Origin: Celeribacter persicus
GTDB taxonomy: Bacteria; Pseudomonadota; Alphaproteobacteria; Rhodobacterales; Rhodobacteraceae
Assembly: GCF_003050785.1 (NCBI RefSeq)
Contig: NZ_QAOH01000002.1
Span: forward strand, 124,001-188,000
DNA: 64,000 nucleotides
Reading direction: 5' to 3'
Under the pieces are notes generated by a model. The model had not been told where the DNA came from. It worked only from the letters and a program-made list of their open reading frames with translations, and did not search any database. Each line of letters opens with the position of its first letter. Within the stretch, counting starts at the first letter, position 1. A program made the position numbers and the translations under genes. Shown here one piece after another: positions 1-8,051 of this stretch.

Positions 1-63
1 GAAGAGGCCGAACGCGCCAAGGCAAAGGCGGAGCTGGACGCGCACAAGAGAGATAAGGAATGA
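1..63 (+). CDS. 3' end of a DUF4169-type small protein (partial)
   Basis: Only the last 20 codons are present, entering from the left edge and ending at TGA. They encode a charged alanine/lysine/glutamate helix (EEAERAKAKAELDAHKRDKE). Such a tail directly before a ribbon-helix-helix gene is typical of the DUF4169 family in Rhodobacteraceae; the assignment is inferred from that pairing and the composition, because the body of the protein is missing. The stop codon overlaps the next start as ATGA, indicating one operon with translational coupling. Function is unknown. Confidence 0.5.
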   Translation, partial: EEAERAKAKAELDAHKRDKE

Positions 64-293
64 GCGGACGCCCGGTCAAACGCTCGCTGACGCTACATGG
101 CCACCGCACGTCGGTGTCGCTGGAAGAACCGTTCTGGAAGGCGTTTCGCAACATCGCGAAGGAGCGGAATATGCCGATCAATGTGCTGGCGGCGGAGATT
201 GACGAAACCCGCGGCGTCGAAAGCGGTCTCGCCTCGGCCATCCGGGTTTACGTTCTGGAACATGCTCAAAAAAAGGCCCAGCTCGGCGACTGA
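60..293 (+). CDS. Ribbon-helix-helix domain protein (RHH_4-like)
   Basis: A 77-residue basic protein. Residues 5-20 carry a short beta-strand region (KRSLTLHGHRTSVSLEE) followed by two helices, the expected layout of a ribbon-helix-helix DNA-binding fold, with the helix-turn-helix-like stretch around NMPINVLAAEID and SGLASAIRVYVLE. Proteins of this type are presumed DNA-binding regulators, but no target is known. The start overlaps the preceding stop by four bases (ATGA). Its last 28 bases overlap the 3' end of the convergent gene that ends at 266, so the two reading frames share DNA on opposite strands. Confidence 0.75.
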   Translation: MSGRPVKRSLTLHGHRTSVSLEEPFWKAFRNIAKERNMPINVLAAEIDETRGVESGLASAIRVYVLEHAQKKAQLGD

Positions 294-1045
294 GAGATCA
301 GCGCGAGGCGCAGGGATTTGCGCAGCGGCCCCTGCCCCAGACGGCCTTCGATCACGGCCTGCGGATTGCGGGCGGCCTGCTTGAGCACAGGCAGGTGCAT
401 CACCGCGTCGATCATCGGCGCGCGGGCGATTTTCGACAGTTTCGAGAGGTTCTGTGCCTCCCAGCGGCCCTGCTCAAGCGCCTCTTTCGCCATTTGCGCC
501 ACCGCCTCCGGACGACCGTCGACCAGCGGCACGCGTCCCTGTGCCTCAAGCGCGGGAATGGCAAGGAAATAGCGCGCCAGAGCGCCCGCAAAGCCGAGCC
601 GGTTGAGGGCTTTCGACGCGTCCTCCGGCGCACCGAGGCGGCGGGCGGCGACATGAAGCGGGATCACGTAGGATGTGTGAAGATAGCCGTGCAGCGCCGC
701 CACATCCTCATGCGGATCACGGTAAATGTCCCATTGCCGGGCAGTCACCGCCGCGTCCAGCGCCTGTGCCGAAGCCACATCGAGAACGGCGTGCAGAGGG
801 GCGGCCACCTCATGAGCGCGGGGCGGTTTGCCCTCCGCCCGTTCGCTCAGGATGTCCCGCCAGAATTGCAGCCGCATTTCCGCGATCATCGCCTCTTTCG
901 TGACCCAGGGCGCTTTAGCGACCTCAAGGCAGAAGGCATGGATCGGAAAGAGCACCTCGCGCGCCGCCACGGGCGCGGCCATGGTGGCGCGAAAGCGATC
1001 TTCGTCACCCTTCTGGACGATCTCTGCGCAGGCCTGAACCGACAT
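266..1045 (-). CDS. Squalene/phytoene synthase-like protein (NDUFAF6-type)
   Basis: 259 residues, all-helical, resembling the squalene/phytoene synthase fold (PF00494). An upstream in-frame ATG exists at 1138, but the ATG at 1045 has a strong ribosome site (GGGGGCGG) and lies 13 bases after cimA, so I chose it. The stretch FPIHAFCLEVAK...RLQFWRDIL resembles NDUFAF6, a respiratory complex I assembly factor, more than carotenoid enzymes. The aspartate-rich motifs (DxxxD) needed for prenyl diphosphate chemistry are not evident, so prenyl synthase activity is doubtful. No carotenoid genes are nearby. It is probably co-transcribed with cimA. The fold assignment is fairly sure; the function is inferred. 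Confidence 0.7.
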   Translation of the reverse strand: MSVQACAEIVQKGDEDRFRATMAAPVAAREVLFPIHAFCLEVAKAPWVTKEAMIAEMRLQFWRDILSERAEGKPPRAHEVAAPLHAVLDVASAQALDAAVTARQWDIYRDPHEDVAALHGYLHTSYVIPLHVAARRLGAPEDASKALNRLGFAGALARYFLAIPALEAQGRVPLVDGRPEAVAQMAKEALEQGRWEAQNLSKLSKIARAPMIDAVMHLPVLKQAARNPQAVIEGRLGQGPLRKSLRLALISQSPSWAFF

Positions 1046-1058
1046 TATTCCGCCCCCT

Positions 1059-2699
1059 TCATTCTGCTCCGAGCGCCTTGGCGCCGTCGCGCAGGAGTTT
1101 CCACAGAACCGCATCCAGAAGCGCCTCGAACGACGCATCTATGATGTTCGAAGACACGCCCACCGTGGACCAGCGCCGTCCGAGACTGTCCTCATGGTCG
1201 ATGATGACTCGGGTGCGCGCCTCGGTACCACCATTTGTGATCCGCACCTTGAAATCGACGAGTTCCATATCGGTGATCAGGTCCGAGTAAGGGCCGAGAT
1301 CCTTCACCAGCGCCTTGGAAAGCGCGTTGACCGGCCCGCCGTCATTGCCGTCAGCCATGATGCCCTCAGAAACGGACAGGTGGCGTTCACCGGCGATGTT
1401 GACCACCACCGTGACCTCGGAAAGGTGAACCTCGCGCCCCTTGGCGTCGCGTCGGCGCTCGACCGTGGCGCGGTAGCGCTCGACCTCGAAAAACGCAGGC
1501 ATCAGGCCCAGTTCGCGCCGCGCTTCCAGCTCGAAGGAGGCCTGCGCCGTGTCGTAGGAATAGCCCTCCGCCTCGCGCTGTTTGATCCGGTCGAGGATGC
1601 GCCCGAGATCGGCCTTTTCCGAGACCTCCAGCCCCATGTCCAGAAGCCGTTTGCGCAAGTTCGATTGCCCGGCCTGATTGGACATCGGCACGATGCGCGC
1701 ATTGCCGACGGTTTCGGGCGGAATGTGTTCGTAGGTGGTCGGGTCTTTGAGAATCGCGGACGCATGGAGCCCCGCCTTATGCGCAAAGGCCGAAGCACCG
1801 ACATAAGGCGCGCTCCGCAACGGCACGCGGTTCAGGATGTCGTCGAGCATGCGCGAGGTCTTGACGAGGCTTTGCAGCGCCTCCTCGGTGACGCCTGTGT
1901 CGAGCGTCGATTTATACGGTTCCTTGAGCAGGAAGGTCGGGATCAGAGTCGTCAGATTGGCATTGCCACAGCGCTCGCCGAGACCGTTCAGCGTGCCCTG
2001 CACCTGCCGCGCACCGGCATTGACCGCAGCAAGCGAATTGGCGACGGCGTTGCCGGTGTCGTCATGAGTGTGGATGCCGAGGTGGGAACCCGGAATGCCC
2101 GCCGCAATGACCTTGCCGGTGATCTCGTAGACCTCGCCGGGCAGCGCACCTCCGTTGGTGTCGCAGAGCACGATCCAACGCGCACCTGCCGCATAGGCCG
2201 CCTTGCAACAGGCCAGCGCGTAGTCGGGATTGGCCTTGTAGCCGTCGAAGAAATGCTCTGCATCGAACAGCGCCTCACGCCCGATCGAGACCGTATAAGC
2301 GATGGATTTTTCGATGTTCTCAAGGTTTTCTTCGAGCGTGATGCCAAGCGCCGTGGTCACATGGAAATCATGGGTCTTGCCGACGAGACAGACGGAATTC
2401 GTCCCCGCATTGAGCACCCCCGCGAGCACCTCGTCATTCTCCGCCGAACGCCCCGCGCGTTTGGTCATGCCGAAGGCGGTGAATTTGGCCTTGGTCTGGG
2501 GCGCATCCGCGAAGAATTCGCTGTCGGTCGGATTCGCGCCGGGCCAGCCGCCCTCGATGTAATCGACGCCGAGATGGTCGAGCGCATCGGCGATCAGGTG
2601 CTTTTCCTCGGTGGAGAATTGCACGCCTTGGGTTTGCTGACCATCGCGAAGGGTCGTGTCGTAGAGGGTGAGGCGGTCTTTTATGCTTGCTGTGGTCAT
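1059..2699 (-). CDS. cimA: (R)-citramalate synthase
   Basis: 546 residues. Condenses pyruvate and acetyl-CoA to citramalate, the first step of the threonine-independent isoleucine route. The N-terminal TIM barrel begins with DTTLRDGQQ at residues 14-22, the metal/substrate signature of the isopropylmalate/homocitrate synthase family, and the metal-binding HTHDDTGNA lies near residue 210. The last ~150 residues look like the LeuA-type allosteric dimer domain, consistent with end-product feedback. Length and the missing N-terminal extension fit CimA better than LeuA. The ATG at 2699 follows a GGAGGAG site. Leader palindromes sit just upstream. The phytoene-synthase-like gene follows 13 bases downstream, probably in the same operon. 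Confidence 0.93.
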   Translation of the reverse strand: MTTASIKDRLTLYDTTLRDGQQTQGVQFSTEEKHLIADALDHLGVDYIEGGWPGANPTDSEFFADAPQTKAKFTAFGMTKRAGRSAENDEVLAGVLNAGTNSVCLVGKTHDFHVTTALGITLEENLENIEKSIAYTVSIGREALFDAEHFFDGYKANPDYALACCKAAYAAGARWIVLCDTNGGALPGEVYEITGKVIAAGIPGSHLGIHTHDDTGNAVANSLAAVNAGARQVQGTLNGLGERCGNANLTTLIPTFLLKEPYKSTLDTGVTEEALQSLVKTSRMLDDILNRVPLRSAPYVGASAFAHKAGLHASAILKDPTTYEHIPPETVGNARIVPMSNQAGQSNLRKRLLDMGLEVSEKADLGRILDRIKQREAEGYSYDTAQASFELEARRELGLMPAFFEVERYRATVERRRDAKGREVHLSEVTVVVNIAGERHLSVSEGIMADGNDGGPVNALSKALVKDLGPYSDLITDMELVDFKVRITNGGTEARTRVIIDHEDSLGRRWSTVGVSSNIIDASFEALLDAVLWKLLRDGAKALGAE

Positions 2700-2720
2700 T
2701 GCTCGCTCCTCCTTCAGGAC

Positions 2721-2736
2721 GTGACGCTTGCGTCAC
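2721..2736. promoter_or_regulatory. Perfect palindrome in the cimA leader
   Basis: GTGACGC-TT-GCGTCAC, seven-base perfect arms, 22 bases upstream of the cimA ATG and just ahead of its ribosome site. It could be an operator or an RNA hairpin controlling ribosome access. No matching regulator is identified. Confidence 0.4.
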
Positions 2737-2741
2737 GGACA

Positions 2742-2773
2742 GCGCCCGTCCCGCCCCCCCACGGGGCGGGCGC
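2742..2773. repeat. GC-rich imperfect hairpin between cysS and cimA
   Basis: Arms GCGCCCGTCCCG and CGGGGCGGGCGC pair at 11 of 12 positions around an 8-base loop. There is no T-run on either strand, so it is not a convincing intrinsic terminator. It may be a transcript-processing or attenuation structure in the 124-base gap between cysS and cimA. Confidence 0.35.
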
Positions 2774-2823
2774 TTTACGCCCTCCCCGCGCGGAACGGTC
2801 GCCGTCCTTATGTTTCACGGTCA

Positions 2824-4278
2824 TCACAACAACCCCTCCAGCTTCGCCGCATCGAAATTCGGCCCCGGCTCAAGCTCGACCCCGGTTTTCGACATGCGCA
2901 CCTCGACACCGGCCTCCAGAAGCGCGGTTTTCATCGCGTCAACGGCGGAGAAGTTTTTGGTTTCCATGGCGGATTGGCGGAGGGCGAAGAGGTGATCGGC
3001 GTAGGCGGTGAGGTCCACACCCGTTTCTTCCCAGCCACCAAGTTCTGGCGTCAGAAGGCCGAGAAGATTGGCGGAGGCGATAAACTTTGCCTCCAAGACA
3101 CCGGGCTCAGGGCCATCATATTCAGAACCGAAACCAATAATTCTGTTGTAGACGTTCTGAATCTCGCTTTCTAAGCGATGAAGTTCAGTTAAGGCCTGAG
3201 CTGTGTTCAGATCATTTGCTACGGCATCTACGACAGCTTCGTCGGCTCTCCCATAGTCAACACCAGTTTCAATCTCCCCGACCATATTACGCCACCTGCG
3301 CAACGTCGCCTTCGCCTGCTCCGCCTTCTCCGCCGTCCAGTCCATCGGCTTGCGGTAATGCGTCGAGAGGAACACGAATCGGATCACCTCACCCGGCACG
3401 CCCGGCATGCCGTCATGACCGTCCAACAAATCCCGCACGGTGAAGAAATTGCCCAAGGACTTGGACATCTTCTTGCCCTCGACCTGCAACATCTCGTTGT
3501 GCAACCAATAGCGCGCAAAGCCACCTTTGGGATGGGAGCAGCAGCTCTGCGCGATCTCGTTTTCATGGTGCGGGAACATCAGGTCGTTGCCGCCGCCGTG
3601 AATGTCGAAACTCTCGCCCAAGAGTTCATAGGACATGGCCGAGCATTCGATGTGCCAGCCGGGACGACCGCGCCCCCAAGGGCTGTCCCAACCGGGAAGA
3701 TCGTCCGAGGACGGCTTCCAGAGCACGAAATCCATCGGGTTGCGTTTGTAAGGGGCCACTTCAACCCGCGCACCCGCGATCATGTCGTCGATGGAGCGGC
3801 CCGAGAGTTTGCCGTAGTCCTTGTAGCTTTCCACGGAAAAGAGCACATGGCCTTCCGCTTCATAGGCGTGCCCGCCCGCGATCAGCCCCTCGATCATCGT
3901 GATCATCGCGCCGATGAACTCGGTCGCCCGCGGCATTTGATCGGGGTCCAGTGCCCCCACCGCGCGCATGTCGTCGAGATACCACTGCGTGGTCTCGTCG
4001 GTGATCTCCTTGATGGAGCGGCCCGTGTCCTGCGCCTTCTTGTTGATCTTGTCGTCCACGTCGGTGAAGTTGCGCACATAGGTGACGTGCTCCGCTCCGT
4101 ACACATGCCGCAGCAGCCGATACAGAACATCGAACACGATCACAGGCCGCGCATTGCCGATATGAGCGCGGTCATAAACCGTCGGGCCACAGACATACAT
4201 CCGCACGTTATTGGGGTCGATCGGCTCGAAAACCTCTTTCTTACGGGTCTTCGAATTGGTGAGTTTGATCACGGTCAT
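2824..4278 (-). CDS. cysS: Cysteinyl-tRNA synthetase
   Basis: 484 residues. Charges tRNA-Cys in the cytosol. The class I motifs are clear: the HIGH-type HIGN at residues 39-42, with zinc ligand Cys30 in [14 protein letters not shown], and KKMSKS in the C-terminal half. [10 protein letters not shown] and [15 protein letters not shown] carry the remaining zinc and active-site residues. Length is normal. A patch at about 3110-3240 (residues roughly 346-390, in the anticodon-binding region) uses AT-rich codons, near 40-47% GC against a much higher surrounding value, while keeping the frame open. It is followed on the same strand by cimA with a 124-base gap. Confidence 0.96.
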   Translation of the reverse strand: MTVIKLTNSKTRKKEVFEPIDPNNVRMYVCGPTVYDRAHIGNARPVIVFDVLYRLLRHVYGAEHVTYVRNFTDVDDKINKKAQDTGRSIKEITDETTQWYLDDMRAVGALDPDQMPRATEFIGAMITMIEGLIAGGHAYEAEGHVLFSVESYKDYGKLSGRSIDDMIAGARVEVAPYKRNPMDFVLWKPSSDDLPGWDSPWGRGRPGWHIECSAMSYELLGESFDIHGGGNDLMFPHHENEIAQSCCSHPKGGFARYWLHNEMLQVEGKKMSKSLGNFFTVRDLLDGHDGMPGVPGEVIRFVFLSTHYRKPMDWTAEKAEQAKATLRRWRNMVGEIETGVDYGRADEAVVDAVANDLNTAQALTELHRLESEIQNVYNRIIGFGSEYDGPEPGVLEAKFIASANLLGLLTPELGGWEETGVDLTAYADHLFALRQSAMETKNFSAVDAMKTALLEAGVEVRMSKTGVELEPGPNFDAAKLEGLL

Positions 4279-4468
4279 AGCTTGTCCCTCAGGGCAGTCC
4301 CCGCGGGCTTATCAGCTTCCATTTCAGGTGAAAAGAGACCGGACCCGCGCGACGATGTCAGCGGATAATGCAGCAGCCAATAATGATGGTGGCACGGTTG
4401 GTCATGCGCCTCTTGTAACGCGAGTTTTCGTCCTTGCAAAGCCCTCTTGTCGGGTTCAGGTTGACCGC

Positions 4469-5302
4469 ATGACACAGGATCCCATTCACGACGTGCCCGA
4501 GGGCATCGAACAGCTTCTCGAAATCATGCGCCGGCTGCGTGACCCGGAGGGCGGCTGTCCCTGGGATATCGAACAGGATTTCGCGACGATTTCTCCCTAC
4601 ACGATCGAAGAGGCCTACGAGGTCGACGACGCCATCGCGCGCGGCGATATGGAAGACCTGAAATCCGAATTGGGCGATCTTCTGTTCCAATCCGTATTTC
4701 AGGCACAGATCGCCGCCGACAAGGGCCTCTTCGACTTTCACGACGTCGCACAATCCATTGCCACCAAAATGATTTCCCGTCATCCGCATGTGTTCGGTGC
4801 CGAGAGCAATCAGAAATCGCCGGAGCAGCAGACGAAAGACTGGGAGGTCGAAAAGGCCAAGGAGCGCGCCCGACGCGGTGAACATCGGGTACTCGACGGG
4901 GTGGCTATGGGCCTGCCCGCCCTGATGCGGGCGCAGAAGCTGCAAAAACGTGCCGCGCGGGTGGGATTCGACTGGCCGGATACCTCGCATGTGTTGGACA
5001 AAATCCGCGAGGAGGCCGCTGAGCTGGAAGAGGCGCGTGACAGGCTCACCCAAGAGGAGGTGTTCGAGGAGTTTGGCGATCTTCTCTTCGTGGTGGTCAA
5101 TCTCGGGCGACATCTTGGCGTCGATGCCGAAGAGGCCCTGCGCGCCTGCAACGCAAAATTCACTCGCCGTTTCAATGCGATCGAGGACCGTCTTACTGAG
5201 CTCGGCAAGACCCCGGCGGACAGCGATCTGGCCGAGATGGATGCGCTTTGGGATGCGATCAAGGCGGAGGAGAAGGCCGCGAAGCCTTCCGGCACCTCCT
5301 GA
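4469..5302 (+). CDS. mazG: Nucleoside triphosphate pyrophosphohydrolase
   Basis: 277 residues from the ATG at 4469, where homology to the family begins; the frame is open further upstream but that part runs antisense into cysS. MazG hydrolyses NTPs and dNTPs to monophosphates and removes aberrant nucleotides. Two tandem MazG domains are visible: the first has GGCPWD and EEAYE (47-51) followed by ELGDLLFQ, the second has EEAAELEEA followed by EFGDLLF, the acidic Mg-binding clusters. The gene is divergent from cysS over a 190-base promoter region. No strong ribosome site is seen before the start. Confidence 0.93.
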   Translation: MTQDPIHDVPEGIEQLLEIMRRLRDPEGGCPWDIEQDFATISPYTIEEAYEVDDAIARGDMEDLKSELGDLLFQSVFQAQIAADKGLFDFHDVAQSIATKMISRHPHVFGAESNQKSPEQQTKDWEVEKAKERARRGEHRVLDGVAMGLPALMRAQKLQKRAARVGFDWPDTSHVLDKIREEAAELEEARDRLTQEEVFEEFGDLLFVVVNLGRHLGVDAEEALRACNAKFTRRFNAIEDRLTELGKTPADSDLAEMDALWDAIKAEEKAAKPSGTS

Positions 5303-5389
5303 CCTTCACAAAGAGCGGAAGTCTGACAAACTCCGATTGACCTGAGCGTTTTGCTCGGATTTAACGGGCGCAAACCGACGGAGACCCTC

Positions 5390-6397
5390 ATGCAAAAGCC
5401 CCTCAGCTTCGCCCTGCCCCTCATGCTCGCCGCCGCCCCGGCACTTGCCGATGTGAACGTCTATTCCTATCGTCAGCCAGAGCTGATCCAGCCGCTGGTC
5501 GACGCCTTCACCGAGGAAACCGGCATTCAGGTCAACGTCGCCTTCCTCGAAAGCGGTCTGGTCGAGCGTCTCAAGGCCGAGGGCGACCGCTCCCCCGCCG
5601 ACGTGATCCTGACCGTCGACATCGCGCGACTGACCGAGGCGGTAGATGCGGGCGTAACCCAGCCGCTGATCACCGAGACTCTGGAGAAGAACATCCCGGC
5701 GGAATTCCACGACCCGGAGGGGCAATGGTGGGGCATGACCACCCGCGCCCGCATCGTCTACGCTTCGAAAGACCGCGTGGCGCCGGGCGATGTGACCACT
5801 TACGAAGACCTTGCCGATCCGAAATGGAAGGGCCGCATCTGCACCCGCTCCGGCATGCACACCTACATGATCGCGCTGACCTCGGCCTACATCGCGCATC
5901 ACGGCGAAGAGGAGGCGAAGGTCTGGCTTCAGGGCCTCAAGGACAATCTCGCCCGCCGTCCGCAAGGCGACGACCGTGCCCAGGTCAAGGCGATCTGGGC
6001 CGGGGAATGCGACATTTCGCTGGGCAACACCTATTACATGGGCGAAATGCTGGCCGATGAGGAACAGCGCGTCTGGGCCGACAGTGTGCGGCTCGATTTC
6101 CCCGTGTTCGATGTCGAAGGCGGCGGCACCCATGTGAACATCTCCGGCGTGGCACTCACCAAGGCCGCGAAGAACAAGGATGAAGCCGTTCAGTTCATTG
6201 AGTTTCTGTCCTCTCATGAGGCACAGGAAATCTATGCGGAAGCGAATTCCGAATACCCTGTGGTTCCCGGCACAGACCCGTCCGAACTGGTGGCAAGCTG
6301 GGGCAGTTTCACGCCGGACAACCTGAGCCTTCTTGAAATCGCCAACCAACGCGCCGCCGCGCTGCGCCTCACCGAAGAAGTGGATTATGATGGGTGA
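5390..6397 (+). CDS. Periplasmic iron(III)-type ABC substrate-binding protein
   Basis: 335 residues. A signal peptide occupies about residues 1-21 (LSFALPLMLAAAPALA then DVNVYSYR), with GGAG before the ATG. The mature protein has the FbpA/FutA layout: VYSYRQPELIQPLVDAF at the N-terminus and NTYYMGEM, the tyrosine pair that binds ferric iron in this family. It would deliver iron to an inner-membrane ABC permease. No permease or ATPase gene lies next to it, so its partners must be elsewhere. A small inverted repeat (GAGC-GTTTT-GCTC, near 5345-5357) lies upstream and could be regulatory. A structured repeat begins at its stop codon. Confidence 0.88.
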   Translation: MQKPLSFALPLMLAAAPALADVNVYSYRQPELIQPLVDAFTEETGIQVNVAFLESGLVERLKAEGDRSPADVILTVDIARLTEAVDAGVTQPLITETLEKNIPAEFHDPEGQWWGMTTRARIVYASKDRVAPGDVTTYEDLADPKWKGRICTRSGMHTYMIALTSAYIAHHGEEEAKVWLQGLKDNLARRPQGDDRAQVKAIWAGECDISLGNTYYMGEMLADEEQRVWADSVRLDFPVFDVEGGGTHVNISGVALTKAAKNKDEAVQFIEFLSSHEAQEIYAEANSEYPVVPGTDPSELVASWGSFTPDNLSLLEIANQRAAALRLTEEVDYDG

Positions 6398-6456
6398 ATT
6401 TCCGAACCTGACCTATGGTCAGGCAAACGCTCCGGTGGAGCGTTTGGGAAATTCAC
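6394..6456. repeat. Structured extragenic element, predicted three-way junction
   Basis: A 63-base element starting at the stop codon of the preceding gene. The outer stem is GTGAATTTCC (6394-6403) with GGAAATTCAC (6447-6456), ten perfect pairs. Inside are two perfect hairpins: CCTGACC-TAT-GGTCAGG (6407-6423) and AAACGCTCC-GGT-GGAGCGTTT (6425-6445). Only five unpaired bases (GAA, C, G) join the stems. This is a compact three-way junction in either strand. It has no T-run, so it is not a standard terminator. It may be a dispersed extragenic repeat or an mRNA 3'-end structure; no second copy was found in the window. Confidence 0.75.
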
Positions 6457-6851
6457 GGGCGGAGCCCCGGTTTATAAGCGTGTTCATCGCAACAGATATT
6501 CAGTGCCCGCCCACCAAAGGCCGAAAATGTGTCCAAGGTCGCTCATCGTGCTTGGTAACAGATTTCTGAGCGCTCGACCGCGCTCAGAACATTCCTTCAA
6601 CATCCCTAAACTAGAAAATTCTCAACAATGTCACCAGTGTCACGTTCGTTATAAATCTTTTACCGAATATTCAAATCGAGCAGATTGACAGCCCCTGCTT
6701 CGCCCCCCATATGAGCCACACGGATTTCCCCCACGGGAAGTCATGAAAATTTATCCCGGCGATAAGCGGACCTTAACCTTTTGGGGCTTTCTTCTCTTCG
6801 GGAGACCGCATCGTATTCGAATATCGCAACCGCCAACGCAGACCCATCGTT
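6457..6851. other. Intergenic region with hairpin and candidate promoter
   Basis: About 395 bases without a convincing gene. It holds a 9-bp hairpin at 6564-6589 (TTCTGAGCG / CGCTCAGAA, loop 8) and a candidate sigma-70 promoter TTGACA (6685-6690), 17-base spacer, CATATG (6708-6713), which would drive the GNAT gene at 6852. A 61-codon frame at 6503-6688 has no recognisable content or ribosome site and was not called. Confidence 0.5.
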
Positions 6852-7340
6852 ATGTCCCGTCAGACGCCCCTCGCCGTGAAAGGCGCCACACCTGCCCTGA
6901 CCATCCGCGCTGCGGAGGGCCGCGACGTCCCGCGTCTCATGGACATGATCAACGATCTGAAACCGCTGACGGAGGACAGGCTGAACCTTGATGAGGCCAG
7001 CGTGATCGACCTCATCCACGCGCCGAAACCCTGGGTTCGCCTGCTCGTTGCCGAGCAGGACGGCGAACTGATCGGCTATGCCGCACTGGTCGGCGGGCTG
7101 CAACTTAGCGCGCAGGATCGCGCCATGGAAATGCATCACATCTATGTCGAGCCCGCGCATCGCGGTCAGGGCATTGGGCGCGCTCTGTCGGACGCGGCTA
7201 TGACGACGGCGCGTATGCTTGGCTGCGAAACCCTTACCGTCGCGATCTCCCGCACCAGCGCCATGGCCAAGGCCGCCTACCGCGCCTTCGGATTCGAGCG
7301 TCCGAGCCTGCGCGCGCCGCGCTATGTCATGCCGGTCTGA
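6852..7340 (+). CDS. GNAT-family N-acetyltransferase (first of a tandem pair)
   Basis: 162 residues. Acetyl-CoA-binding motif A is visible as HHIYVEPAHRGQGIGRAL, followed by a helix and AKAAYRAFGFE, the usual motif B region. The acceptor substrate cannot be inferred. It is similar along its whole length to the second GNAT protein at 7548-8042 (for example WVRLLVAEQ vs WIRILVAER, IGYAALVGGLQL vs LGYAALVAGVQL), so the two are tandem paralogues. They are separated by about 200 bases carrying a possible small RNA. Confidence 0.88.
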   Translation: MSRQTPLAVKGATPALTIRAAEGRDVPRLMDMINDLKPLTEDRLNLDEASVIDLIHAPKPWVRLLVAEQDGELIGYAALVGGLQLSAQDRAMEMHHIYVEPAHRGQGIGRALSDAAMTTARMLGCETLTVAISRTSAMAKAAYRAFGFERPSLRAPRYVMPV

Positions 7341-7402
7341 GGCAGCCCTCTCACGGGCATTTCCCTGTTGACACGGTCCCCGGTCTGCCGCACTTTCACG
7401 CC

Positions 7403-7507
7403 ATGACACACGCAACCGCTATGACCGTTTTTTATTGGACCGAGCTGACATAGAGCGCGGTCCGACAGTCATGGAACATTGAAAGGCCGCCGCAGGGCGG
7501 TTTTTTT
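7403..7507 (+). ncRNA. Candidate small RNA or attenuated leader
   Basis: Between the two GNAT genes, TTGACA (7368-7373) with a 17-base spacer to CACTTT (7391-7396) is a possible promoter with a good -35 and weak -10 box. The transcript would contain the hairpin GGACCG...CGGTCC (7437-7463) and end at CCGCC-GCAG-GGCGG followed by seven T residues (7487-7507), a good intrinsic terminator. The next start codon lies 41 bases later, so this is either an independent sRNA of about 105 nt or an attenuator for the second GNAT gene. No known family was recognised. Confidence 0.4.
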
Positions 7508-7547
7508 AATGGTTGAACTCCCCTGTGGCGGCACACAGGAGAGACAG

Positions 7548-8042
7548 ATGACCCTCATGCAACCCATTCAGGCCAAGACACAGGCGACCAACCCCCTTCA
7601 CATCCGCCCCGCCCGCTGGAGCGACAAGGACGCGCTTCTGGAAATGGTCCATGCGCTTGCGCATCATCATGGTGACGATCCAGAACTCGATCTGACGGCG
7701 CTCATCGACCTGCTGAACGCCGATCTGCCGTGGATTCGCATCCTCGTGGCCGAACGTGATAGTGCGCTTCTGGGCTATGCCGCGCTCGTCGCTGGTGTCC
7801 AGTTGCAGCATGGCAAAAAGGTCATGGACCTGCATCACCTGTTCATCCGCGATCACGCACGCGGAGAAGGTGTCGGGCGGCGTCTCATTGAGGCCAGCCG
7901 AAATCTTGCGGAAAGCCTTGGCTGCGTGCGCCTCACGGTATCGACCCAGGATCACAACACCCGGGCACAGGCCGTCTATCGCGCCTGCGGTTTCGCGTCC
8001 CACCCGTTCAGCGGGGCGCGATTTGCAATGGAACTGGCGTGA
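7548..8042 (+). CDS. GNAT-family N-acetyltransferase (second of a tandem pair)
   Basis: 164 residues from the ATG at 7548, preceded by AGGAGAGA; an in-frame extension to 7479 crosses a terminator and was rejected. Motif A is HHLFIRDHARGEGVGRRL and motif B is ARAQAVYRACGF-like (NTRAQAVYRACGF). It is paralogous to the GNAT protein at 6852-7340. The acceptor is unknown. The gene converges on rnd with only nine bases between the stop codons and no evident terminator. Confidence 0.88.
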   Translation: MTLMQPIQAKTQATNPLHIRPARWSDKDALLEMVHALAHHHGDDPELDLTALIDLLNADLPWIRILVAERDSALLGYAALVAGVQLQHGKKVMDLHHLFIRDHARGEGVGRRLIEASRNLAESLGCVRLTVSTQDHNTRAQAVYRACGFASHPFSGARFAMELA

Positions 8043-8051
8043 GCACAGCCG

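Noticed and set aside
1194-3011. A 605-codon plus-strand frame opposite cimA
   Set aside because: Shadow of cimA; no ribosome site or recognisable domain.
6503-6688. A 61-codon plus-strand frame after the three-way-junction element
   Set aside because: No ribosome site or similarity recognised.
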